Source: Deinococcus yavapaiensis KR-236 (GTDB lineage: Bacteria; Deinococcota; Deinococci; Deinococcales; Deinococcaceae). From it: a stretch of 64,000 bases of DNA. The stretch spans positions 125,929-189,928 of the forward strand of contig NZ_QJSX01000008.1 of the NCBI RefSeq assembly GCF_003217515.1, read 5' to 3'. Numbering within the stretch: the first letter of the stretch is position 1; each line of letters opens with the position of its first letter. This document shows positions 53,128-64,000 of the stretch, one piece after another. A model generated the notes under the pieces. That model was not told the DNA's origin and did not search any database. It worked only from the letters and a program-made list of their open reading frames with translations. Made by a program: the position numbers and the translations under genes.

Positions 53128-55908
53128 TCAAGGAGCGGGTGGCGCGTCCGGCGACTGCACGTACGGCTCCGACTCGCCGAGCGGCGAGTCCTCGATCGTG
53201 CCGTTCGGCTCGGGGAAGTCCTCACCTCGAGGCTCCTGCGACACGTCACCGTCCGGAGCCTCGTCGCTCGGCGGAAGGGGCTGCACGTCGTCCGGAACGG
53301 GAACCACGGTCGGATCTTGGGTGTCGGGCGTCGGCGTCACGTCGGGCAAGTCGGGTAGGCCGTCCTGCGACGACTGATCTTGAAGTTCCTGCTGCTGTCG
53401 TTCCTGCTCTTCGGCTTGGCGTTGCAGTTCCTGTTGCCGAGCGGCTTCCTGCGCGGCTTGCTCTTCGGCTTGGCGTTGCAGTTCCTGCTGCCGGGCGGCT
53501 TCCTGCGCAGCCTGCTCTTCGGCTTGGCGTTGCAGTTCCTGTTGCCGAGCGGCTTCCTGCGCAGCCTGCTCTTCGGCTTGGCGTTGCAGTTCCTGCTGCC
53601 GGGCGGCTTCCTGCGCGGCTTGCTGCTCGGCTTGGCGTTGCAACTCCTGTTGCCGAGCGGCTTCCTGTGCCGCCTGCTCTTCGGTTTGCCGTTGCAGTTC
53701 CTGCTGCCGAGCGGCTTCTTGCGCCGCTTGTTGCTCGGCTTGCTGCCGCGCCGCTGCCTGCTGCTCGGCTTGGCGCCGCGCCTCCTCTTGCTGGGCCGCC
53801 TGCTGAGCTTGCCGCCGCTGCTCCTGCTCGCGTGTGGCTTGCTGCTGGGACGCTTGCGGCTTTGGCGTGGGAGACGACGTGCGATTCGGGTTCGAACGCC
53901 CTCCGAAGAAGTCGCGCAAACCTTGCACGACGCCGCCTCGCGCCGCCGCTTCCTGGACGAAAGCCATGTTCACGCCGCGCACCCAGTTGAAGGTCACGTC
54001 GCTCGGCTTCTCGAACGCCACGACGGGCCGACCTCGCAACGTGCCCGCCACGGCAGTTTGCCAAATCGGCGCGGCGATCTCACCGCTGTAGCTGTTGAGC
54101 GGCATCGCTCCGCCAGCTTGACGACCCACCCACACGGCGCCCGCCACGCTCGGCGTGACGCCCGCGAACCACAAGTCCTTCACGTCGTTCGTCGTACCCG
54201 TCTTGCCGCCGACTTGCCAGCCGGGAATGCGCGCTCGCCACGCGAGGCCGCCCGACCGAGCGCCGAGGTCGTTCACGACGCCCGACAGCATGTCCAACCC
54301 CAAGTACGCCACTTGCGGACTCCACACACGCCGCGAAGCCGCCTTCGGCAAAGCGAGCTCTTTGCCGTCGGCGTTCACGACGCGCTTCACGAAGGTCGGT
54401 TCGTGGTACGTCCCGCCGTTCGCGAACGTCGCGTACGCCAGCGCCATCTGCAAGGGGCTCGCTTCCAACGTTCCGATGGACAGCGACAAGCCCGCGTCGG
54501 GCGGCGGCGTGAGGCCGAGCGCGCGCACCTTGTTTTCCAAGGCGCGCACGCCGATTTGCTGCGCGAGCCGCACCGTCGGCAAGTTGAGACTGTGATCCAG
54601 CGAGTACCGCAACGTCACGGGCCGCCCGAGGTACGTCCCCGAGTAGTTCTGCGGCTGATAATCGCCCGAGATCGGCGCGTCGAGAACGGTGTCCGACTGC
54701 TTCCATCCTTTTTCCAGCGCGAGGGTGTACAGCAAGGGCTTCACGCTCGACCCGACTTGACGGCGGGCGTCCACGGCGTTGTTCCACTCGCTTTCGCGGC
54801 CCGGGCCGAGCTTCTGTCCGACCAAGGCCAGCACTTCTCCGCTGGAGGGCTGCACGAGGGCGAGACCCAGCGTCGCGCCGCTCGGCACGTTTGCTTCTTG
54901 CGACGCGACGTTCGCGGCGTTTTGCGCCTGCACGTCCATCGTCGTGTACACTTTCAGCCCTCCGCGCGAATACACCGTCTTGCTGCCGAAACGCTTCACG
55001 AGGTCGTCTTGCACGACGTCGAGGAACGCCGTGTACTTGCCTTCCTCGAGCTTGGGCATGTTGCGGATCTTGGCGTCCTTGTCGACGAGGGTGGCCGACA
55101 CGACGTTGCCCTGCCCGTCGTACCGCACGCGCCATCCCGCCGGCTGTAGAGGCACGCGCCACGCGGCGTCCGCCTGCGCTTTGGTCACCATGCCGTCCTC
55201 GACCATGCGGTTCAAGAGGTCGCGCATCAGCGGACGGTAGCCCGCGTAATTGAAGTACCGCCGTGGACTTGGAATGAGCGTCGCGAGGTAGGTGCTCTCG
55301 GCGAGGCCGAGCCGAGAGGCGTCCTTGCCGAAGTACGCGCGCGCCGCCGTCTGCGCGCCGACGATGTCGCCTCGCGCGCCGCCCGCGCCCCAATAGATGA
55401 CGTTGAGGTACGCCGAGAGAATCTCCTCCTTCGAGAAGTTTCGCTCGACTTGAAAGGCGAGGATCGCCTCGCGCACCTTTCGCTCTGCCGTCCGCGCTTG
55501 GTTGAGATCGGCGAGGATGGTGTTCTTCACGAGTTGCTGCGTGAGGGTGCTGCCGCCTTCGAGGTCGCCGCGCAGCGTGCTCCACAGCGCGCGCGCCAGT
55601 CCTTGGAAGTCCAGACCGTGGTGCTTGTAGAAGCGTCGGTCTTCGCTCGTGACGACGGCCGCCTTCAGCCACGGGCTGAACTCGCTCGCCTTCAGCAGCG
55701 TCCGGTTGGCGCGGTCACCGCCGCCGAGCTTCGGGGACAACGTGCCCACGAACTGCCCGGAGCGATCGAAGACTTGCGTCTTTCCGCCGAACTCCAGTGC
55801 GCCGAGGCTGTCGACGGGCGGAAGGTCGCGGCCCCAGAACATGACGCCGCCCGTCACCGCCCCGACACCGAGCAGCAAGGTGAGAACCGTTCCGGTCAGA
55901 AAACGCAT
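53128..55908 (-). CDS. Penicillin-binding protein 1A with a repetitive Gln/Glu-rich tail
   Basis: A 926-residue bifunctional peptidoglycan synthase anchored by an N-terminal helix (residues 4-24). The GT51 domain has EDRRFYKHHG (Glu89), GGSTLTQQLVKN and NVIYWG. The transpeptidase has SxxK at Ser387-Lys390, SLN at 440-442 and KTG at 569-571, all intact. The tail after about 690 is rich in Gln, Ala, Glu and Arg, with six exact-length 18-residue repeats at 727-834, then a Pro/Asp-rich end. TAGAAT ends six bases before the ATG. Confidence 0.94.
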   Translation of the reverse strand: MRFLTGTVLTLLLGVGAVTGGVMFWGRDLPPVDSLGALEFGGKTQVFDRSGQFVGTLSPKLGGGDRANRTLLKASEFSPWLKAAVVTSEDRRFYKHHGLDFQGLARALWSTLRGDLEGGSTLTQQLVKNTILADLNQARTAERKVREAILAFQVERNFSKEEILSAYLNVIYWGAGGARGDIVGAQTAARAYFGKDASRLGLAESTYLATLIPSPRRYFNYAGYRPLMRDLLNRMVEDGMVTKAQADAAWRVPLQPAGWRVRYDGQGNVVSATLVDKDAKIRNMPKLEEGKYTAFLDVVQDDLVKRFGSKTVYSRGGLKVYTTMDVQAQNAANVASQEANVPSGATLGLALVQPSSGEVLALVGQKLGPGRESEWNNAVDARRQVGSSVKPLLYTLALEKGWKQSDTVLDAPISGDYQPQNYSGTYLGRPVTLRYSLDHSLNLPTVRLAQQIGVRALENKVRALGLTPPPDAGLSLSIGTLEASPLQMALAYATFANGGTYHEPTFVKRVVNADGKELALPKAASRRVWSPQVAYLGLDMLSGVVNDLGARSGGLAWRARIPGWQVGGKTGTTNDVKDLWFAGVTPSVAGAVWVGRQAGGAMPLNSYSGEIAAPIWQTAVAGTLRGRPVVAFEKPSDVTFNWVRGVNMAFVQEAAARGGVVQGLRDFFGGRSNPNRTSSPTPKPQASQQQATREQEQRRQAQQAAQQEEARRQAEQQAAARQQAEQQAAQEAARQQELQRQTEEQAAQEAARQQELQRQAEQQAAQEAARQQELQRQAEEQAAQEAARQQELQRQAEEQAAQEAARQQELQRQAEEQAAQEAARQQELQRQAEEQERQQQELQDQSSQDGLPDLPDVTPTPDTQDPTVVPVPDDVQPLPPSDEAPDGDVSQEPRGEDFPEPNGTIEDSPLGESEPYVQSPDAPPAP
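53407..53730 (-). repeat. Six 54-bp tandem repeats in the PBP1A gene
   Basis: Six units of 54 bp (53407-53460, 53461-53514, 53515-53568, 53569-53622, 53623-53676, 53677-53730) differ at a few positions. Each encodes QAAQEAARQQELQRQ followed by A or T, E, and E or Q. The unit is in frame and would change length by slippage or recombination. Confidence 0.95.
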
Positions 55909-56026
55909 CGAGGCATTCTACGCGAGGGAACTGACGAAAGTTCCCGGCTTCTCATGAGAAGCTCGACGCCCTTGGCGACGAACGCACGGTGAAAAATGCG
56001 TTCGGAAAGTGTGATGAAATGAAGAT

Positions 56027-58159
56027 ATGACTTCTCCCGCGCCGTCTCCCGAATTGACCTCAATGCTCGACTTGCACCGCCGCAAACAGCACGACGCGTT
56101 GCTGGAGCGCGGCCAAGCGCTTCTCGTCGAGCGCCCCGACGAAGTGCAAGCGCGGCTCCTCGTCGCGCAGGTGTTCGCCGAGCGAGGACAGTGGGGAAGC
56201 GTCGAGGAGGTCACGCGCGAAGGCTTACGGCTCGATGCGAAGCAGCCCGACTTGCTTCGGTACCTCGGCGCGGCCGTGATGAACCAAGGACGCGTCGCGC
56301 AAGCGGCGGGCATCCTGCAAGAAGCTTTGCAAGTCCAGCCGTCGCCGCAAACGGCCGTGAACTTCGCCATCGCGTTGCTGCAACTCGGCCACGAAGCCGA
56401 CGGCCTTCGCGTCTTCCAGTACGCGGCGAGCCTCGCCAAGAACGACGCCGAACGCGCACGCATCCTGAGCTTCGCCGCCACCCAACTGTTCGCGCGCGAC
56501 CTTCTCGGGGGCGCCGCGACCCTCTCCGAGGCTTTGCGGCGTCTTCAGCCCGCCGATCCCGTGGGATGGACCGTGTACGCGGTCGCGCTGTTCAAGCTCG
56601 GTCGCTTCTCCGAAGCCGTGGAGGTGTGCCTGGAAGGCTTGAGTCACCACCCCACGCACCCCGACTTGCACGTCACCCTCGCCGACGCGTTGCTCGAAGC
56701 GGGCCGCCACGACGAAGCCAAGGGGGCCGCCGAGGAAGCCGAGCGCCACCTGCCGCCCGAGCGGCGCGCGTCGTGGCGCCTGCACCGTGCGCTGAGCCTG
56801 CCCGTCGTGGCAGACGCCGCGAGCGAAATCGACGAAGCACGCGCGTTCCTGCGCGCCACCCTGGACGAACTGCGCGAACGCGTCCGAGAAGGGGAGAAGC
56901 TGTTGCCGCTCGTCGCCGTCGGAGGCCCGCCGTTCATGCTCGCCTACCACGGGCAGGACAACTTGGCGTTGCGCCGAGATCTCGCGGCGCTGCTGCGTGA
57001 AGCCAGCCCCGAACTGACGTACACCGCGCCGCACGTCACCGCTCCCCGAGCGCCAGGCAAGATCCGCGTGGGCTTCTTGTCGTTCATGTGGGGCAACTCC
57101 AGCCCCACGAAGCAGTGGCTCGGCTTGATTCAAAACCTCGACCGCGAACGCTTCCACGTGACGGTCCTCGCGCTCGGCCCGTTGCGTCAACCCGACAGCC
57201 CCGTGGCGCGGGCGCTCCTCGAAGCCGCCGACGAGTTCGTGATGCTGCCGCGCCAACTCGAACAAGCGCGCGAGATCGTCGCGCAGCGAGCCTTGGACGT
57301 CTTGCAGTACGCCGAGCCGAACGCCGACGCGCTCGAGTACCTCCTCGCGTTCGCTCGCCTCGCCCGCGTTCAAGGCACCTCCATCTCCTACCCGGAAACG
57401 ACGGGCATCGACACCATGGACGACTTCGTGTCCACGCCCGAGATGGACCCCGACGGATTCGAAGCGCAGTACAGCGAACGGCTGGTTCGGCTTCCCGGCA
57501 CGGCCACCTTGACCCACTACGTGGAGCAGACGCCGCCGTCGCGCAAGACGCGCGCCGACTTGGGCTTGCCCGAAGGACGCTTGTACGCCTGTCCGCAAGC
57601 TTTGTTCAAGTTCCACCCGGACATCGACGCCCTCTTCGAAACGCTGCTGCGCCGCGACCCCGAGGGGCACCTCGTCTTGATTCAAGGCGAGAACGCCTCG
57701 CAATCCGAGAAGTTGCTCGAGCGCCTGGGCCACAACCTCGGTGACGCCTGCGCGCGCGTCGTGATGCTGCCGCGTTTGTCCGGCGACGACTACAACCGCG
57801 TGCTGCAACTCGTCGACGTCGTGCTAGACCCTCCGTATTACACCGGCTACACCACCTCCATCGCCGCCCTCACCATGGGAACGCCGGTCGTGACGAGAGA
57901 AGGACGCTTCAACCGTGAACGTCACACGGGCGCCATGCTGCGGGCCGTCGAAGCCGACGCCTGCGTCGTGCCGGACCTCGACGCGTACGTCGAGCGCGCC
58001 GTCGAACTCGCTCATCCGACGGTTCGCCGTGCGTTCACGCGCGCCACCATCAGCAAGAACGCCCACCGTTTGACTCTCGAGAAGGCGACGGTGCGGGCGT
58101 TCGAAGCGTACTTCGAGGAGGTGGTTCGATCGATCGACGCGCAAGGCCGCCGCGCCTAA
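56027..58159 (+). CDS. TPR protein with SPINDLY/OGT-type glycosyltransferase domain
   Basis: A 710-residue cytoplasmic protein. TPR repeats span roughly residues 20-250. The C-terminal part (from about 340) is a GT41/SPINDLY-like transferase: KIRVGFLSFMWGNSSPTKQWLGL, YACPQALFKFHPDI, DDYNRVLQLVDVVLDPPYYTGYTTSIAALTMGTPVVT and REGRFNRERHTGAML. Enzymes of this group add GlcNAc or fucose to proteins; the donor is unknown here. The start follows without a clear ribosome site. Confidence 0.85.
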   Translation: MTSPAPSPELTSMLDLHRRKQHDALLERGQALLVERPDEVQARLLVAQVFAERGQWGSVEEVTREGLRLDAKQPDLLRYLGAAVMNQGRVAQAAGILQEALQVQPSPQTAVNFAIALLQLGHEADGLRVFQYAASLAKNDAERARILSFAATQLFARDLLGGAATLSEALRRLQPADPVGWTVYAVALFKLGRFSEAVEVCLEGLSHHPTHPDLHVTLADALLEAGRHDEAKGAAEEAERHLPPERRASWRLHRALSLPVVADAASEIDEARAFLRATLDELRERVREGEKLLPLVAVGGPPFMLAYHGQDNLALRRDLAALLREASPELTYTAPHVTAPRAPGKIRVGFLSFMWGNSSPTKQWLGLIQNLDRERFHVTVLALGPLRQPDSPVARALLEAADEFVMLPRQLEQAREIVAQRALDVLQYAEPNADALEYLLAFARLARVQGTSISYPETTGIDTMDDFVSTPEMDPDGFEAQYSERLVRLPGTATLTHYVEQTPPSRKTRADLGLPEGRLYACPQALFKFHPDIDALFETLLRRDPEGHLVLIQGENASQSEKLLERLGHNLGDACARVVMLPRLSGDDYNRVLQLVDVVLDPPYYTGYTTSIAALTMGTPVVTREGRFNRERHTGAMLRAVEADACVVPDLDAYVERAVELAHPTVRRAFTRATISKNAHRLTLEKATVRAFEAYFEEVVRSIDAQGRRA

Positions 58160-58185
58160 CACCTGTTAGTTCCCGGTGTTAGACT
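58156..58185 (+). promoter_or_regulatory. Inverted repeat overlapping the gcvT -10
   Basis: CTAACACC (58156-58163) and GGTGTTAG (58175-58182) form an 8-bp inverted repeat; TAGACT (58180-58185) uses part of the right arm and lies seven bases before the gcvT start. The left arm overlaps the upstream stop codon. An operator for the glycine cleavage genes is the simplest reading. Confidence 0.45.
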
Positions 58186-58192
58186 TGAACGC

Positions 58193-59257
58193 GTGAGCCA
58201 AGAAGACCTCAAGAGGACACCGCTGCACGACGCGCACGTTCGAGCGGGCGCGCGCATCGTGCCGTTCGCGGGGTACGCGATGCCCGTGCAGTACGCGGGC
58301 GTCATGGCCGAACACCACGCCGTTCGCGAAGGTGCGGGCGTGTTCGACGTGTCGCACATGGGCGAGTTTCGCGTGACGGGACCGCAGGCGCTGGACTTCC
58401 TGCAGTTCGCGACGACGAACGACGTCGGCAAGCTCAAGCCGGGCCGCGCGCAGTACAACCTTCTGCCGAACGAGCGTGGCGGTCTCGTGGACGACATCTA
58501 CGTGTACATGCTGAGCGAGGGCGAGTACTTCGTCGTCGTGAACGCCGCCAACGTCGACAAGGACTTCGCGCATTTGCAAGGAATCGCGGCGCGCTTCGAC
58601 GTGAATCTCGTGAACGAGAGCGACGCGTGGGGTCTGCTCGCCGTGCAAGGCCCGAAGGCGGCCGAATTGCTGCAGCGTCACGCGGACCTCGACCTCTCGT
58701 CCAAGAAGAAGAACAGCGTCTTCAAGGCGACCCTCTTCGACTTCGACGTGATGCTGGCCCGCACGGGGTACACGGGTGAGGACGGCTTCGAGATTTTCGT
58801 GAAGGCCGACGAGGCCGAAGTCGTGTGGGACAAGCTTCTCGCCGTGGGCTTCACGCCCGCCGGGCTGGGCGCGCGCGATACCCTGCGTCTCGAAGCGGGC
58901 TTTCCGCTGTACGGGCACGAGTTCGGCGACGACATCCACCCGCTCAGTAGCCATTACACGTGGGCCGTGAAGGACAAGGCCTTCCACGGACGCGAGCACA
59001 TCCTCGAGAAGGCGAGCGGGCACAAGCTTGTGGGCCTCACGCTGGACAAGGTCATCGCGCGCGAGGGAGCGCCCGTCAAGAGTGGGGGAGAAGTCATCGG
59101 GCGCGTCACGAGCGGCTCGATGAGCCCGACCCTCAAGGTGCCGATCGCCATGGCGCTTATCGACGCGAACTGCATCGAAGACGGTGAACTCACGGTCGAG
59201 ATTCGCGGCAAGGAGTACCCCGCGAGGGTCACGGCCTTGCCGTTCCTGAAAAAGTAA
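58193..59257 (+). CDS. gcvT: Glycine cleavage system T protein (aminomethyltransferase)
   Basis: Transfers the methylene group from the H protein to tetrahydrofolate. The 354-residue protein has the GcvT segments GARIVPFAGYAMPVQYAG, VSHMGEFRVTG, ARTGYTGEDGFEIF, GARDTLRLEAGFPLYGHE and the C-terminal barrel. The start is a GTG with TAGACT 7 bases upstream, so a leader carrying a riboswitch is unlikely. First gene of gcvTHP. Confidence 0.95.
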   Translation: MSQEDLKRTPLHDAHVRAGARIVPFAGYAMPVQYAGVMAEHHAVREGAGVFDVSHMGEFRVTGPQALDFLQFATTNDVGKLKPGRAQYNLLPNERGGLVDDIYVYMLSEGEYFVVVNAANVDKDFAHLQGIAARFDVNLVNESDAWGLLAVQGPKAAELLQRHADLDLSSKKKNSVFKATLFDFDVMLARTGYTGEDGFEIFVKADEAEVVWDKLLAVGFTPAGLGARDTLRLEAGFPLYGHEFGDDIHPLSSHYTWAVKDKAFHGREHILEKASGHKLVGLTLDKVIAREGAPVKSGGEVIGRVTSGSMSPTLKVPIAMALIDANCIEDGELTVEIRGKEYPARVTALPFLKK

Positions 59258-59339
59258 GCCCGGATTCACGCCCCATGCCCGCAGGGGAGGCGCGTGGACG
59301 GTCCTTGCAATAAACCGCAATTCGTTTTCCCGCCTCGCC

Positions 59340-59345
59340 CTAGAC
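59340..59345 (+). promoter_or_regulatory. Candidate internal promoter upstream of gcvH
   Basis: TAGACT (about 59341-59346) is followed by AGGAG and the ATG at 59359, leaving a short leader with a ribosome-binding site. gcvHP may therefore also be transcribed separately from gcvT. Confidence 0.4.
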
Positions 59346-59358
59346 TCAGGAGTCAACT

Positions 59359-59727
59359 ATGAACATTCCCAGCGATCTTCAGTACATGTCCAGCCACGAG
59401 TGGATTCGCGTCGATGGGGACGTCGCCACGGTCGGCATCACGGACTTTGCGCAAGACCAACTCGGAGACGTCGTGTACGTCGAGTTGCCGGAAGTGGGCC
59501 GCGTCGTCAGCGCGGGCGAGACGGTCGCCGTCGTGGAGAGCGTCAAGACCGCCAGCGACATCTACAGCCCCGCCAGCGGCGAGATCGTCGAAGTGAACGA
59601 CGGCCTCTCGGGCAGCCCCGAGCTCATCAACGAGGGGCCGTACGAGAACGGCTGGCTTTTCAAGATCCGCGTGGACACGGTCGGCGACACCATGAGCGCC
59701 GACGAGTACGCGAAGATCGCTCAGTAA
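59359..59727 (+). CDS. gcvH: Glycine cleavage system H protein
   Basis: Lipoylated shuttle of the glycine cleavage complex. The 122-residue protein has the lipoyl-lysine Lys63 in VVESVKTASDIYSP. An AGGAG ribosome site precedes the ATG. It lies 101 bases after gcvT and 16 before gcvP. Confidence 0.96.
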   Translation: MNIPSDLQYMSSHEWIRVDGDVATVGITDFAQDQLGDVVYVELPEVGRVVSAGETVAVVESVKTASDIYSPASGEIVEVNDGLSGSPELINEGPYENGWLFKIRVDTVGDTMSADEYAKIAQ

Positions 59728-59743
59728 GCGAGAACGAAGGACC

Positions 59744-62599
<2,856 letters not shown>

Positions 62600-62606
62600 G
62601 AACGAA

Positions 62607-62643
62607 CGACAAAGAGGCCTGTCACGAACAGGCCTCTTTGTCG
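62607..62643 (+). terminator. Terminator after gcvP
   Basis: A perfect 16-bp stem (CGACAAAGAGGCCTGT / ACAGGCCTCTTTGTCG) with a 5-base loop lies seven bases after the gcvP stop. Confidence 0.8.
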
Positions 62644-62694
62644 TGGAGTTTCACCCCGGACGCGAAGCCGACTCGCAATGGTAGGGTAACCGGT

Positions 62695-63033
62695 ATGGAA
62701 ACCCGCGCCCATCGCATCAAACTCAAACCGGGTAGCTTGGAGCGCGTTCGAGAGTGGGCGGCGGAAATCACGTGGCGACGCTCCGAAGCGCTCGCGACGC
62801 TTCGTGACGAAACCGTCGTCCTCGAATGCTTCTTCCTCGAGCAGTCGAGCGACGGCGACTACCTCATCGCCGTCATGACCGCCCAGAGCTTCGAGCAATC
62901 TCGCGCGGCCGTTCAGACCTCGTTACACGAGATTGACGCGTACCACCAGCAGTTCAAGCGCGACACTTGGGAATCCGGGAAGCAACTCGAACTGCTCGTC
63001 GACCTCAACCGTATCGACGAGCTCGCTCGCTGA
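62695..63033 (+). CDS. DUF6176-type small protein
   Basis: A 112-residue soluble protein; METRAHRIKLKPGSLERVREWAAEI and VVLECFFLEQSSDGDYLIAVM form a ferredoxin-like alpha/beta core resembling the DUF6176 family. No function is known. TAGGGT lies seven bases before the ATG, supporting the start; the frame to 62638 runs into the terminator. Confidence 0.75.
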   Translation: METRAHRIKLKPGSLERVREWAAEITWRRSEALATLRDETVVLECFFLEQSSDGDYLIAVMTAQSFEQSRAAVQTSLHEIDAYHQQFKRDTWESGKQLELLVDLNRIDELAR

Positions 63034-63061
63034 AGTTCGGTAGGTGCGCGGAACCGCGTCA

Positions 63062-63451
63062 TCACGAGGCGGTCGTCACCCATTTCGTCTGAAGCGGGTC
63101 GAGCACTTCCAACGAGTCCCCGAGCTTTTGCGGCAGAAGCGGCAGGAAGTCGGCGACGTGCGATCCGCCCGCACCGCGGGTTCGACGCCTTTCAGCATAG
63201 CGGCCAGCGGATCGTGGGCGAGTACGTCGGCGTTCGAGCGCATGACTTTGCGTCCAGCCGTGCGCTTGCGTATCGCTTCGCCAGATTCGGATGATGGCAG
63301 ACTCACGAGCGCGCGAGTCTGAAACAAGGGCGATTTGAAGAAACGGCGGGCTCAAGTTTCGTGCAAGCCGCCCGAGAAGGTCATGACGATGCAGGGCTTC
63401 GGCTTGTGCGGGCGTCCTCACTTGAAGCGGGGCGGCTTGGAGGGCCGTCAT
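63062..63451 (-). pseudogene. Probable frameshifted gene, function unknown
   Basis: Minus-strand coding potential shifts between frames. One frame gives the N-terminal part (MTALQAAPLQVRTPAQAEALHRHDLLGRLARNLSPP), a second one the middle (EAIRKRTAGRKVMRSNADVLAHDPLAAMLKGVEPAVRAD), and the first again the end (SHVADFLPLLPQKLGDSLEVLDPLQTKWVTTAS). Each section has the codon bias of a gene. The shift near 63165-63185 lies in a GC-rich run, so it could be a sequencing error or real decay. Confidence 0.4.
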
Positions 63452-63689
63452 GCCAAGTGATCCGTCCTTCGGCGTTCACTTGAAACCCCTGGTTCTGAAA
63501 GGCTGCATCGAAATCGGTGCGTGGAGTTCAGGCAGCTCGAACGAGGCGAAAAGGTGTACCGCTTGGTCGCCTGCCCGCGCGGGCCAACTGTCTTCTCCTC
63601 ACCGCTTCCGAGCGGTACCGTTGTTTTGACGAAACGGACGTGCAGGTTCTCTTCACGACACCTGGGAACGTGTGGAGCACCTTGGAAGC

Positions 63690-64000
63690 ATGGCTTCTCC
63701 TTCCTCGTCGCCCCCCAAGTCCTTCTCGGAGGTCATTCAGCACAACGTCGCCGCCCTCGCGGAAATGAGGGCGGAGCAGGAGAAGCGGCGAACGACGCAA
63801 GACCGTGTAGCGGACACCATCACGCGGTTCACGGGCAGCATGACGTTCGTGTACCTGCACCTTCTGATCATCGGCGGGTGGGTGATCGTGAATCTCGGCT
63901 TCCTTGGAATCAAGCCGTTCGATCCGTTTCCGTTCGGCTTGCTGACGATGCTGGGATCGCTCGAGGCGATCTTCCTGTCGACGTTCGTGCTGATCAGCCA
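63690..64000 (+). CDS. DUF1003 membrane protein, N-terminal part (runs off the window)
   Basis: About 103 residues are visible. After a hydrophilic N-terminus (residues 1-45, RTTQDRVADTITRFTGSM) come two hydrophobic segments (FVYLHLLIIGGWVIVNLG and LLTMLGSLEAIFLSTFVLI) that match DUF1003 membrane proteins of unknown function. The ATG at 63690 follows a weak GGAAG. Confidence 0.85.
   Translation, partial: MASPSSSPPKSFSEVIQHNVAALAEMRAEQEKRRTTQDRVADTITRFTGSMTFVYLHLLIIGGWVIVNLGFLGIKPFDPFPFGLLTMLGSLEAIFLSTFVLIS

Noticed and set aside
53380..55149. A plus-strand frame with repeating LLFGLALQFLLPSGFLRS
   Set aside because: It is antisense to the PBP1A repeat tail; the hydrophobic repeat is a by-product of the reverse codons.

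Overview
The window is a high-GC bacterial chromosome segment that looks like a member of the genus Deinococcus. The supporting signs are a poxvirus-type DNA topoisomerase IB, a yellow/major-royal-jelly-type protein, a DinB-family protein, manganese importers of the Nramp and TroABCD types, an HspR-type (HAIR) operator beside lon, and many genes whose -10 hexamer (TANNNT) lies only 5-7 bases before the start codon, the layout of leaderless mRNAs common in deinococci. No species is assigned.

Layout. 1-5.7 kb: the start of cmk (minus), a cyclophilin lipoprotein, the SRP RNA, then clpP-clpX-lon. 5.7-14.3 kb: a prolyl oligopeptidase, a small TPR-like protein, an LptF/LptG-type permease pair, a ferredoxin, topoisomerase IB, a beta-lactamase-fold serine hydrolase and rpmB. 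14.4-22.4 kb: a metal-transport island with one three-gene ABC importer behind a palindromic operator, then mntR-mntH-troABCD behind a perfect DtxR/MntR box that touches the -10. 22.5-31.7 kb: housekeeping and metabolism, with a tightly overlapping purE-purK-sugar kinase-mltG-folate operon, folC, and a divergent DinB/WYL pair. 31.7-33.8 kb: tRNA-Lys, a complete IS5-family insertion sequence with inverted repeats and a target duplication, and an alpha/beta hydrolase.

34-49 kb is an accessory region: a small acidic protein, zinc alcohol dehydrogenase and royal-jelly-type propeller in one operon, a WD40-like exported protein, a YaaC-like protein, a voltage-gated K+ channel, a secreted PLL-like propeller, YwbE with a ring-cleaving dioxygenase, a fatty-acid desaturase, an MFS sugar-efflux transporter and a subtilisin-like lipoprotein protease. 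49.4-58.2 kb: a large TPR/BTAD regulator, glutaryl-CoA dehydrogenase, a penicillin-binding protein 1A with six 54-bp repeats coding for a Gln/Glu/Ala-rich tail, and a TPR/SPINDLY-type glycosyltransferase. 58.2-62.6 kb: the glycine cleavage operon gcvT-gcvH-gcvP. The end holds a small DUF6176-type protein, a probable frameshifted gene and the start of a DUF1003 protein.

No CRISPR array, rRNA operon, prophage or toxin-antitoxin pair was seen. The strongest leads are the metal island and its two operators, the HAIR element inside the clpX 3' end, the repeat tail of PBP1A, and the dense use of leaderless promoters.
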